Shown piece after piece: positions 25,925 to 34,108 of a stretch of 64,000 nt of DNA (position 1 is its first letter; each line of letters begins with the position of its first letter). The stretch is taken from positions 96,804 through 160,803 of the forward strand of contig CAVVPK010000029.1 of the NCBI GenBank assembly GCA_963750065.1, read 5' to 3'. Under the pieces are notes generated by a model, which saw only the letters and a list, made by a program, of their open reading frames with translations, made no database searches and was not told where the DNA came from. Source of the DNA: CAVSRC01 sp963750065. GTDB taxonomy: Bacteria > Pseudomonadota > Alphaproteobacteria > Rhizobiales > Kaistiaceae. A program made the translations under genes and the position numbers.

Positions 25925-26742
25925 TCGGCAAGCCTCCACGCTGGATACCGATCCTGGTCACGGTGATCTCGATCATCTGGGCTGCCCCGCTGCTCGGCAT
26001 CGTGGTCACTTCGATCCGTCCCCAGTCTGACACCATCCTCGGCTGGTGGCGGCTCGACCACATCCAGTTCACGCTCGAAGCCTGGCGGGACGTGTGGAAC
26101 CGCTATCCGCTCGCCAATTCCTTCTGGGTCACGGTTCAGCTTGCCGGCATTGCCACCATCGGCTCGATGCTGTTCACGCCGGCGGCTGCCTACGCCTTCC
26201 AGTTTCTCAGATTTCCGTTCCGCCGCACGCTGCTGGTCATCATCATCAATGCCTTCGTTCTGCCGCAGCAGGTGGTGGTGATCCCGCTGTTCACGCTGTG
26301 GCGGCAGATGGGTCTGATCGACAACATCGCCTCGGTGCTCATCCCCTATGTCGGTCTGAGCTTCGCCTGGTCGATCTTCCTGGTGAAGAACTTCCTCGAG
26401 GATTTCCCCAAGGAACTGATCGAGGCGGCGCGCATCGATGGCTGTGGCCCGTTGAGCACCTTCTTCCGGGTGGTCCTGCCCAACTCGCTGGCGTCCATCT
26501 TCACGGTCGGCATCCTGCAGTTCCTGTTCTGCTGGAACTCGCTGCTGATCCCCTTGCTGTTCCTGCGGCACGGCGTGCCGCTGCCGGTGATCTTCGCCCA
26601 GATCTCGGGCACCTACGACATGAACTGGGACCGGCGCGCCGTGGCGGCGATCGTCACGACCATCGTTCCGCTGATCGTCTTTCTCATCTTTCAACGACAA
26701 TTCGCGACGGGCGCCATGACCCGCGGCGGCAACAAGGAATAG
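25921..26742 (+). CDS. CUT1 sugar ABC transporter permease, MalG/UgpE type
   Basis: 273 aa with the expected membrane helices; the EAA loop reads LIEAARIDGCGPLSTFFRVVLPN. It overlaps the preceding permease by four bases and is separated by two bases from the glycosidase that follows, so import and hydrolysis are encoded in one transcript. Confidence 0.93.
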   Translation: MIGKPPRWIPILVTVISIIWAAPLLGIVVTSIRPQSDTILGWWRLDHIQFTLEAWRDVWNRYPLANSFWVTVQLAGIATIGSMLFTPAAAYAFQFLRFPFRRTLLVIIINAFVLPQQVVVIPLFTLWRQMGLIDNIASVLIPYVGLSFAWSIFLVKNFLEDFPKELIEAARIDGCGPLSTFFRVVLPNSLASIFTVGILQFLFCWNSLLIPLLFLRHGVPLPVIFAQISGTYDMNWDRRAVAAIVTTIVPLIVFLIFQRQFATGAMTRGGNKE

Positions 26743-26744
26743 AC

Positions 26745-28799
26745 ATGGATAATTTGCAGACGAAGCCCCTTCGTTATCGTCAGATCCACCTCGACTTTCA
26801 TACCTCGGAGCATATCGGCGGCATCGGATCGGCGTTCGACCCGGACGATTTCGTCGCCACCCTCAAGGCGGCAAAGGTCGATTCGATCACGCTCTTCGCC
26901 AAGTGCCATCATGGCTGGTCGTATTACCCGACCGAGGTCGGCCAGGCGCACCCGCATCTCGTGCGCCCCGATCTTCTCGGCGACATGCTGAGTGCGCTGA
27001 AGGGGGCCGATATCGAGGCGCCGGTCTACATCACAGTGCAGTGGGATGAACTTTCCGCGCGCGAGCATCCCGAATGGCGGGTGATGAGCGCCACCAACAA
27101 GTACCAGCACGCGTTGCCTGGCGATACGTCGGCGGGCAAGAATCTCAGCCCCGGCTGGCACACGATCTGCCTTAACCACGAACCCTATCGCCGCTATGTG
27201 CTCGATCAGGCGCGCGAGGTCATGCGGCGCTACAATCCGCCCGGGCTCTTCTTCGACATCGTGCTGACGCCCGATTGCGTCTGCCCCGTCTGCATCGCCC
27301 GCATGGAGGCCAGCGGCCTCGACCCGGAGAATCCGGCCGACCGGCTCGCCAATGACGAAGCGGTCAACGAGCAGTTCCGGGCCGAGACGACGAGCGCGCT
27401 GCGGAAGGAGTTCCCCGGCGTCCGCATCTTCTACAATTGCGGCCACATCCATAAGCAGGGGCCGCAGCGCTTCGACGACTACACCCATCTCGAACTGGAG
27501 AGCCTGCCGACCGGCGGCTGGGGCTACGACCATTTCCCGTCGGCCGCCCGCTACGCCGCCTTCCTCGGCTTTGACTTTGTCAGCCACACCGGCAAGTTCC
27601 ACCTGAGCTGGGGTGAGTTCGGCGGCTTCAAGAGCCCGCAGGCGCTTATTTACGAGTGCGGGCAGATGGTCGCGCTCGGATCGAAATGCCTGGTCGGCGA
27701 CCAGCTCCACCCCAACGGCGCTATCAACCGCGACACCTATGCCTCGATCGCGCCGGCCTATGAGCGGGTCGAAAAGCTCGAGCCCTATCTCAACGGCGCC
27801 AGGCAGGTATCGGAGATCGCCGTGCTTGCCGCCGAGCACTTCCATCCCGTCGGCGGGCGCAACAATCTCAGCGACGACGGCGCGGTGCAGATGCTGCTCG
27901 AGCTGAAATACCTGTTCGATGTCGTCGACAGCACCGCTCGCTTCGAGGATTACCGGCTGCTCATCCTGCCCGACGACGTGCCGGTGGAAGGCGAACTCGC
28001 CGGGCGGCTCAAGGCCTATGTGGCCGGCGGCGGCAAGATCATCGCCTCATGGCATTCGGGACTCGATTCCAGCGGCGCCTTCGCTCTCGATGCCGGCATC
28101 AGCCGCCAGCCGGAGCCGGTTCCCTTCCGTCCGGTCTTCATGGCGGCAAGCCCCGACCTGGATCCCGGCATGACCGCCACGCCCTTCGTGGTCTACGAGA
28201 CGGCCGATCCGATCGAGGTGCAGGGGGCAACGGTCTTCGGCCAGTTGATCCCGTCCTACTTCAACCGCACCTACAACCACTTCTGCTCGCACCAGAACAC
28301 ACCGGACGACCCGGATGCGGCGCCGCTCGGCGCCGCCGTGACGGAACACAACGGCATCGGCTACGTCGCCTTCCCGGTGTTCCGGCTCTATCACGCCGTC
28401 GGGCAGCCACTCTACAAGTACATCGTCCGCGGCCTGATCAACCGGCTCATGCCGGATCCGGCGGTCGTCACCTCCCTCCCGTCGTCTGGAAGGGTCGCTC
28501 TGAACCTCCAGGCGGACGACCGCCGGCACATTCTGCACCTGCTCTACGGCGCGCCGCAGGTGCGCGGCAAAAGCATCCCGCTCGACGACGGCTCCTCCCG
28601 CGTCATGGAGATGATCGAAGATATCCCGGTGCTGGCGGCGGTAGATGCCAGCGTCAAGCTGCCGGCTGCGCCGACGCGCGTATTCGACGCCTTGACGGGC
28701 GAGGACATTGCCTGGAAACAGGAGCCGGGCGGGCGGTTCACCATCACTTTGCCGAGCCTTCATATTCACGCGGTCATCGTCTTCGAGGGCACGGCATGA
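26745..28799 (+). CDS. GHL6/GH42M-type glycoside hydrolase (uncharacterised)
   Basis: 684 aa. The N-terminal part (about 1-370) reads as a (beta/alpha)8 hydrolase barrel of the 'hypothetical glycosyl hydrolase 6' kind: conserved CHHGWSYYP, QWDE and GLFFDIV, with Asp171 and Glu250/Glu252 (LELESLP) as candidate acid/base and nucleophile. A CxCPxC element (CVCPVC) follows Asp171. The middle part (about 400-600) resembles the GH42-type trimerisation domain (VAEHF, YRLLILPDDV, YVAGGGKII), and a small C-terminal beta domain ends the protein. No signal peptide, so it acts in the cytoplasm on imported glycosides. Partnership with a GH95 enzyme suggests fucosyl or galactosyl substrates. The specificity of this group is poorly defined. 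Confidence 0.75.
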   Translation: MDNLQTKPLRYRQIHLDFHTSEHIGGIGSAFDPDDFVATLKAAKVDSITLFAKCHHGWSYYPTEVGQAHPHLVRPDLLGDMLSALKGADIEAPVYITVQWDELSAREHPEWRVMSATNKYQHALPGDTSAGKNLSPGWHTICLNHEPYRRYVLDQAREVMRRYNPPGLFFDIVLTPDCVCPVCIARMEASGLDPENPADRLANDEAVNEQFRAETTSALRKEFPGVRIFYNCGHIHKQGPQRFDDYTHLELESLPTGGWGYDHFPSAARYAAFLGFDFVSHTGKFHLSWGEFGGFKSPQALIYECGQMVALGSKCLVGDQLHPNGAINRDTYASIAPAYERVEKLEPYLNGARQVSEIAVLAAEHFHPVGGRNNLSDDGAVQMLLELKYLFDVVDSTARFEDYRLLILPDDVPVEGELAGRLKAYVAGGGKIIASWHSGLDSSGAFALDAGISRQPEPVPFRPVFMAASPDLDPGMTATPFVVYETADPIEVQGATVFGQLIPSYFNRTYNHFCSHQNTPDDPDAAPLGAAVTEHNGIGYVAFPVFRLYHAVGQPLYKYIVRGLINRLMPDPAVVTSLPSSGRVALNLQADDRRHILHLLYGAPQVRGKSIPLDDGSSRVMEMIEDIPVLAAVDASVKLPAAPTRVFDALTGEDIAWKQEPGGRFTITLPSLHIHAVIVFEGTA

Positions 28800-29908
28800 A
28801 CAAACGCGGGGCGCGGCCAAATTCGGCGCGCACGGAAGCGAAAGGCGCAACGGCCAACGCTGCACCGAGCACGCGGCGTCAGGCCACCGTCGTCGATGTG
28901 GCAGAAACCGCCGGTGTCGCCGTCGGAACCGTGTCGCGCTACATGAACGGCCACGCCATCCGCACCGGCAATCGCGACCGCATCGAGCGCGCGATTGCAG
29001 AACTCGGCTACCGGCGCAACGCCGTCGCCACGGCGATGAAGACGGACGTCTCCCACATGGTGGGCCTGATGGTGCCGTCGCTGAGCGAGTTCCACGCCGG
29101 CCTGCTGGAACAGCTCAGTCGCCGTATCCGACGCACCGGGCGGGCGGTGGTTTCCTATTCTCACGATCAGGATCCGCGCTCGATCGTCGAAGGTCTGGAG
29201 TTCTTCGCCTCGCACCGCGTCGATGCGGTGGTGATGGACGGCAGCGGCGTGCCGCACGAGCAGCTGGTGCGCTATGCCAATAGCGGCCTCAACCTGGTCT
29301 TCTATGACAACGACGTAGAAGGCATTCCCGCCGATCGCGTCTTTGTCGAGAACCGCAAGGCGAGCGCGCGCGCCGTCGATCACCTGATCGAACTCGGCCA
29401 CGAGCGCATCGCCACGATCACCGGCAGTCTGCACAATTCGGCCGGCGCATTGCGCTACGCCGGCTACCGCGACGCGCTGGCCGCCCACGACCTGCCGATC
29501 GTTCCGCAACTGGTCATCGACGGGCATTGGGACGAGACCAACGGCTATTTCGCCGCGCGCGAATTCTTCTCCCTGGAGCGTCCGCCGACGGCGGTCTTCA
29601 GCGCCAACTACAACATGACGCTCGGCATGCTGGCCTGGATGCGTGAGCATGGCCTGCGCACGCCGCGTGACATCTCCCTGATCAGCTTCGACGACGTTCC
29701 GGCCTTCGCGATACACGAAGCCGGGATCACGGCAGTCGACCAGCCGGTCGGCAAGATCGCCGATGCGATCACCACGCTGCTCGCCGGCCGCTTCGCCAGG
29801 CCGGCGGTCATGGGCCGGCACACCGTGACGATCGATTGCGACATCATCCTGCGCGGCTCGACGCGGCGGCTGCGGCGTCTCGAAGCCGTCGGCTCGGCGG
29901 CAAGGTAA
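28796..29908 (+). CDS. LacI-family transcriptional regulator
   Basis: 370 aa. A long basic N-terminal tail (about 30 residues) precedes the LacI helix-turn-helix (VVDVAETAGVAVGTVSRYMNG, about 32-52), then a periplasmic-binding-protein-like sensor (MVPSLSEFHAG, ISLISFDDVPAF). The start overlaps the glycosidase stop (ATGA), so it is co-transcribed with the genes it probably controls. The inducer is expected to be the imported sugar or its hydrolysis product. Confidence 0.92.
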   Translation: MNKRGARPNSARTEAKGATANAAPSTRRQATVVDVAETAGVAVGTVSRYMNGHAIRTGNRDRIERAIAELGYRRNAVATAMKTDVSHMVGLMVPSLSEFHAGLLEQLSRRIRRTGRAVVSYSHDQDPRSIVEGLEFFASHRVDAVVMDGSGVPHEQLVRYANSGLNLVFYDNDVEGIPADRVFVENRKASARAVDHLIELGHERIATITGSLHNSAGALRYAGYRDALAAHDLPIVPQLVIDGHWDETNGYFAAREFFSLERPPTAVFSANYNMTLGMLAWMREHGLRTPRDISLISFDDVPAFAIHEAGITAVDQPVGKIADAITTLLAGRFARPAVMGRHTVTIDCDIILRGSTRRLRRLEAVGSAAR

Positions 29909-29914
29909 GGTGCG

Positions 29915-30979
29915 ATGGCACAGGTCGACCTCAAGGAGGTGAGCAAGTCGTTCGGCGCGGTCCACGTGATCGAAGGTCTGAACCTCAACATTCGCGATGG
30001 CGCCTTCACGGTGTTCGTCGGTCCTTCCGGCTGCGGCAAGTCGACCCTGCTGCGCCTTATCGCCGGGCTCGAGGAGCTGACCGGCGGCGACATCGAGATC
30101 GGCGGACGCAACGTCAACAAGGCCGATCCGATCGAACGCGGCGTGGCGATGGTGTTCCAGAACTACGCCCTCTATCCGCATATGACCGTCGAGCAGAACA
30201 TCAGCTTCTCGCTGCGCATGGCGCGTGTCGGCCGTGCCGAGATCGCCGAGCGCGTAGCCGGCGCGGCCCGCGCGCTTCAGGTGGAAGAGCTTCTGAAGCG
30301 CAAGCCCGCCCAGCTCTCCGGCGGCCAGCGCCAGCGCGTCGCCATCGGCCGGGCCATCGTGCGCGACCCGGAAGTGTTCCTATTCGACGAGCCCTTGTCG
30401 AACCTCGACGCCGAGCTCAGGGTTTCCATGCGCGTCGAGATCGCCAAGCTTCACCAGCAGATCGGCGCAACCATGATCTACGTCACCCACGACCAGACGG
30501 AGGCAATGACGCTTGCCGACCAGATCGTGGTCATGCGTGCCGGCAAGATCGAGCAGGTGGGCGAGCCGCAGCAACTCTACGAAGACCCGGACAATCTCTT
30601 CGTCGCCGGCTTCATCGGCTCGCCGCGGATGAACTTCCTCAAGGCGAAGTTGACCGGCGGCGCGGCAACGCTGGCGGCGGGCGGCGGCCTCTCTACGCCG
30701 GGGCTTGCCGATACGACGGACCTGCTGGTCGGCCTCAGGCCGGAGCACTTCGTTGTCGAGGAACCGGCCGATCTGACTTTCGATTTCCACGTCGACGTGG
30801 TCGAGAACCTCGGCGGCACGCGTTACCTCTACGGTACGACGACGTCCGGCGAGTCGCTGATCGTGGAGGCACGCGACGGGCTGCACATCAGGCCGGGCGT
30901 CAATGTCCGCATCGGCGCTCCGAAGGGGCGGGCGCTGCTGTTTGAATCTTCGGGGGCGCGTCGGCGCGCGGCGGCGTGA
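29915..30979 (+). CDS. CUT1 sugar ABC transporter ATPase, MalK/UgpC type
   Basis: 354 aa with Walker A GPSGCGKST, Q-loop, signature LSGGQRQR, Walker B FLFDEPLSNLD and the switch His (THDQTEAMTL), followed by the C-terminal regulatory OB domain (about 240-345, LVGLRPEHF). It powers the two permeases at 24974-26742. Its stop overlaps the GTG of the GH95 gene (GTGA). Confidence 0.94.
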   Translation: MAQVDLKEVSKSFGAVHVIEGLNLNIRDGAFTVFVGPSGCGKSTLLRLIAGLEELTGGDIEIGGRNVNKADPIERGVAMVFQNYALYPHMTVEQNISFSLRMARVGRAEIAERVAGAARALQVEELLKRKPAQLSGGQRQRVAIGRAIVRDPEVFLFDEPLSNLDAELRVSMRVEIAKLHQQIGATMIYVTHDQTEAMTLADQIVVMRAGKIEQVGEPQQLYEDPDNLFVAGFIGSPRMNFLKAKLTGGAATLAAGGGLSTPGLADTTDLLVGLRPEHFVVEEPADLTFDFHVDVVENLGGTRYLYGTTTSGESLIVEARDGLHIRPGVNVRIGAPKGRALLFESSGARRRAAA

Positions 30980-33237
30980 ACGCCACCGAACACCGTCTCT
31001 GGTACACGCAGCCGGCACTCGAGTGGACCGAGGCGCTGCCGCTCGGCAATGGCCGTCTCGGTGCGATGCTGTTCGGCGGCATCGCCCGCGAAGAGCTGCA
31101 GATCAACGAGGAGACCCTGTGGTCGGGCGGGCCCTACGAGCCGATCAACCCGGAGGCCCTGCCGCATCTGGCGGAGGTGCGGCAGCTGATCTTCGCCGGC
31201 CGCTTTGCCGAAGCCGAAGCGCTTGCCGAACGCCATCTGATGGCGCGCCCGATCAAGCAGATGTCCTATCAGCCGGCGGGAAACCTGTGGCTGGATTTCG
31301 CCCATGAGGATGCGGCGGACTATCGCCGTGAACTCGACCTCGACCGCGCGCGGGCGACGGTCTCCTATATTGCTGGCGGCATCCGCTTCTTGCGCGAGGC
31401 CTTCGTCTCGCCGGTCGATCGGGTTCTCGTCCTGCGCGTGACGGCGAATGTCCGCGGTGCGCTTTCGGCGAGGCTCCGGCTGACCAGCGAACAGCCCGGC
31501 GTGGCCGGGCTCGCCGCGCCCGATACGCTTGCCTTCACCGGCACCAGCAAGGCCGAATACGGTATCGCCTCGGCGCTCCGTTTCGCCGTCCACGCCAAGG
31601 TCGTCAACAAGGGCGGCAGCCTTGAGGCGCAGGCCGACGGGCTCAGGGTTGTCGATGCCGATTCCCTGGTCGTGCTTGTCGCTGCCGCCACCAGTTTCAG
31701 GCGTTGCGACGATGTCGGCGGCGACCCGGTCGCCAGCGTGCAGGCCCGTCTCGATGCCGCCGCGGCAAAATCGTTCGAGGCGATGCAGGTTGCGCACGAG
31801 GTCGAGCACCAGCTGCTCTATCGCCGCATGACCATCGATCTCGGCACCACGCCGGCGGCGGCACTGCCGACCGACGAGCGTATCGCGCTGAATCCGTCGG
31901 CGCCCGATCCGGCGCTTGCCGCACTCTATGTCCAGTATGCGCGCTACCTGATGATCAGCGCGTCGCGGCCGGGCACCGAGGCCGCCAACCTGCAGGGCAT
32001 CTGGAACAAGGAGACGTCGCCGCCCTGGGGCAGCAAGTACACCGCCAACATCAACGTCGAGATGAACTACTGGCTGCCCGACCCGGCCAACCTGGCCGAG
32101 TGCTTCGAGCCGCTGATCCGGCTGACCGAGGAGGTCGCCGAGACCGGCGCCCGCATGGCGCGCGCCCATTACGGCGCGGGCGGCTGGGTGCTGCATCACA
32201 ATACCGATCTGTGGCGTGTGACCGGGCCGGTCGACGGCGCTAAATGGGGTCTGTGGCCGACGGGCGGTGCGTGGCTGTGCGCCCAGCTCTGGGATCACAT
32301 CGCCTTCTCGGGCGACCGCGTGCTGGTCGCGCGCGTCTATCCATTGCTCAAGGGCGCGGCGGAATTCTTCCTCGATGTCCTCGTGCGGATGCCCGGCACC
32401 GGATATCTGGTCACCAATCCGTCGCTGTCGCCGGAGAACGTCCATCCCCATAGCGCCGCCGTCTGCGCCGGCCCGACCATGGACAACCAGATCCTCCGCG
32501 ATCTCTTCTCCGCGGTTGCCGAAGCCTCGACCATGCTCGATCGCGACGCCGATTTCAGAGCGCTGGTCGTGGCGGCGCGCGACCGGCTGCCGCCGCACAA
32601 GATCGGCAAGGCCGGCCAGCTTCAGGAGTGGCTGGAGGACTGGGATATGGAGGCGCCTGAAATCGACCACCGCCACGTCTCGCATCTCTACGGGCTCTAT
32701 CCGAGCTTCCAGATAGACGGCGAGGAAACGCCAGAGCTTGCCGCCGCAGCGCGGCGCTCGCTGGAAATCCGCGGCGACAACGCCACCGGCTGGGGCATCG
32801 GCTGGCGCATCAATCTGTGGGCGCGGCTTGGCGACGGCGACCACGCCCATGACGTGGTGACCCTGCTGCTCAGCCGCGAGCGGACCTATCCCAATATGTT
32901 CGACGCCCATCCGCCGTTCCAGATTGACGGCAATTTCGGCGGTGCGGCCGGTATCATCGAGATGCTGGTCCAGTCGCGCACCGGGCGCCTGCGCCTGCTG
33001 CCGGCCCTGCCGCGCGGCTGGCCGACCGGCCAGGTGAGCGGCGTCAGGGCGCGCGGCGGTCTCGAACTGGCGATGGCCTGGGCCGACGGCGAACTCGTTG
33101 AAGCCACGCTGAGCGCGCAGCGGGCGGGAACGACGCGTGTGACCTGCGGCGGCGCCGGACTGGTCCTCGACCATGCCGCCGGATCGACCCACCGGATTGT
33201 CCGCGTGGCTGGCGGCGGACTGGCCGCCGCCGTGTGA
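30976..33237 (+). CDS. GH95-family glycoside hydrolase (alpha-L-fucosidase / alpha-L-galactosidase type)
   Basis: 753 aa, usual length for bacterial GH95. The N-terminal beta domain begins LWYTQPALEWTEALPLGNGRLG. The (alpha/alpha)6 barrel carries TANINVEMNYW with Asn358 and Asn360, which match the Asn pair of GH95 inverting alpha-1,2-L-fucosidases, plus RHVSHLYGLYPSFQI, and HPPFQIDGNFGG with Asp651 as the conserved Asp. No signal peptide: hydrolysis is cytoplasmic after import. GH95 enzymes remove terminal alpha-1,2-linked L-fucose or L-galactose. The GTG start overlaps the ATPase stop and it is the last gene of the operon. Confidence 0.92.
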   Translation: MNATEHRLWYTQPALEWTEALPLGNGRLGAMLFGGIAREELQINEETLWSGGPYEPINPEALPHLAEVRQLIFAGRFAEAEALAERHLMARPIKQMSYQPAGNLWLDFAHEDAADYRRELDLDRARATVSYIAGGIRFLREAFVSPVDRVLVLRVTANVRGALSARLRLTSEQPGVAGLAAPDTLAFTGTSKAEYGIASALRFAVHAKVVNKGGSLEAQADGLRVVDADSLVVLVAAATSFRRCDDVGGDPVASVQARLDAAAAKSFEAMQVAHEVEHQLLYRRMTIDLGTTPAAALPTDERIALNPSAPDPALAALYVQYARYLMISASRPGTEAANLQGIWNKETSPPWGSKYTANINVEMNYWLPDPANLAECFEPLIRLTEEVAETGARMARAHYGAGGWVLHHNTDLWRVTGPVDGAKWGLWPTGGAWLCAQLWDHIAFSGDRVLVARVYPLLKGAAEFFLDVLVRMPGTGYLVTNPSLSPENVHPHSAAVCAGPTMDNQILRDLFSAVAEASTMLDRDADFRALVVAARDRLPPHKIGKAGQLQEWLEDWDMEAPEIDHRHVSHLYGLYPSFQIDGEETPELAAAARRSLEIRGDNATGWGIGWRINLWARLGDGDHAHDVVTLLLSRERTYPNMFDAHPPFQIDGNFGGAAGIIEMLVQSRTGRLRLLPALPRGWPTGQVSGVRARGGLELAMAWADGELVEATLSAQRAGTTRVTCGGAGLVLDHAAGSTHRIVRVAGGGLAAAV

Positions 33238-33255
33238 CCGGGCAGGGGAGCCCGG
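33238..33255. terminator. Stem-loop between convergent GH95 and FAH-family genes
   Basis: CCGGGC-AGGGGA-GCCCGG: perfect 6-bp GC stem with a six-base loop, starting right after the GH95 stop and before the end of the convergent gene at 33266. A candidate bidirectional terminator without a clear T-run. Confidence 0.4.
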
Positions 33256-33265
33256 CCGGCTCGGT

Positions 33266-33949
33266 TCAGACCACCGTGACCTCGAGCGCGCCGACCGTGT
33301 CGATATGACCGCTGAGGCGGTCGCCGCGACTGACGGCGGCCACGCCTGAGGGCGTTCCCGAGAAGATCAGGTCGCCGGGCACCAGCGTGAACAGGCCGGA
33401 CAGGGTGCTGATGATCTCCGGCACCTTCCAGATCATCTGGTTGAGGTCGCCGGTCTGGCGCCTGTCGCCGTTGACGTCGAGCCAGATGGCGCCCGCCGAC
33501 GGGTGGCCGATGGCACGTGCCGGCACCAGTTCCGAACACGGAGCAGAGGCCTCGAAGGCCTTGCCGATCTCCCACGGCCGGCCCATGTCCTTGGCCTTCT
33601 GCTGCAGGTCGCGACGGGTCATGTCGAGGCCGACGGCGTAGCCGAAGACGCAGTCCAGCGCGGCGTCGGGCGCGATGTCCTGGCCGCCTTTGCCGAGGGC
33701 AACCACGAGCTCGATCTCGTGATGGACGTCGCTGGTCGCCACCGGGTAGGGAAACTTGCCCGAAGTGACCAGGTTGTCGGGGTTTTTCTGGAAGAAGAAC
33801 GGCGGGTCCCTGTCCGGGTCGTGGCCCATCTCGACCGCATGCGCGGCATAGTTCCGGCCGACGCAATAGATGCGATGAACCGGAAAGGACGAATCGGAGC
33901 CGCGGATCGGCAGGGTCACCGCCGGGGGCGGGGCAAAAATGGTGCTCAT
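33266..33949 (-). CDS. Fumarylacetoacetate hydrolase (FAH)-family protein
   Basis: 227 aa. FAH fold with the metal-binding acidic motif HHEIELVVALGKG and GYAVGLDMTRRDLQ, plus GDLIFSGTPSGV near the end. The family cleaves or hydrates acylpyruvates and diketo-deoxy sugar acids; in oxidative L-fucose or L-rhamnose routes an FAH enzyme splits 2,4-diketo-3-deoxy acids into pyruvate and lactate, which would suit the adjacent fucosidase operon. That link is inference. Start: the ATG at 33949 with GAAAG upstream, or an ATG six codons earlier. It is separated from the UxaA-type genes by two large stem-loops. Confidence 0.85.
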   Translation of the reverse strand: MSTIFAPPPAVTLPIRGSDSSFPVHRIYCVGRNYAAHAVEMGHDPDRDPPFFFQKNPDNLVTSGKFPYPVATSDVHHEIELVVALGKGGQDIAPDAALDCVFGYAVGLDMTRRDLQQKAKDMGRPWEIGKAFEASAPCSELVPARAIGHPSAGAIWLDVNGDRRQTGDLNQMIWKVPEIISTLSGLFTLVPGDLIFSGTPSGVAAVSRGDRLSGHIDTVGALEVTVV

Positions 33950-34010
33950 CGCAAAGCTTTCTTTCATGAGCGCAGAATTTGGAGCGGCATACTACGCCGA
34001 CGGATCAGGT

Positions 34011-34048
34011 GCGGGGGAGCGAGCCGAACGATCGGCCCGCTCCCCCGC
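34011..34048. terminator. Large GC stem-loop downstream of the UxaA-type operon (proximal to FAH gene)
   Basis: An 11-bp perfect stem (GCGGGGGAGCG at 34011-34021, CGCTCCCCCGC at 34038-34048), a one-base mismatch, and a second 5-bp stem GCCGA/TCGGC with loop ACGA. Very stable; probably ends minus-strand transcription before the FAH gene. Confidence 0.6.
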
Positions 34049-34052
34049 ATGC

Positions 34053-34095
34053 GTTCCTCCGCGATGGTGACCCGCAAGAGCGGGTCCGGAGGAAC
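34053..34095. terminator. Second stem-loop right after the UxaA-type large subunit
   Basis: Outer stem GTTCCTCCG (34053-34061) with CGGAGGAAC (34087-34095), inner stem GACCCGC (34069-34075) with GCGGGTC (34080-34086), a seven-base bulge on one side and loop AAGA. It lies 13 bp beyond the minus-strand stop at 34109. With the neighbouring hairpin it makes a tandem terminator. Confidence 0.6.
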
Positions 34096-34108
34096 TTCCC
34101 CCCCTGGG

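Noticed and set aside
24008..25939. 643-codon antisense frame over the binding protein and permease
   Set aside because: Shadow of two strongly supported ABC genes; biased His/Asp/Arg composition without structure.
30829..33192. 787-codon open frame antisense to the GH95 gene
   Set aside because: GC-rich coding DNA commonly leaves the complementary frame open; the sequence is low-complexity Arg/Ala/Asp-rich with no domain, and GH95 on the other strand is certain.
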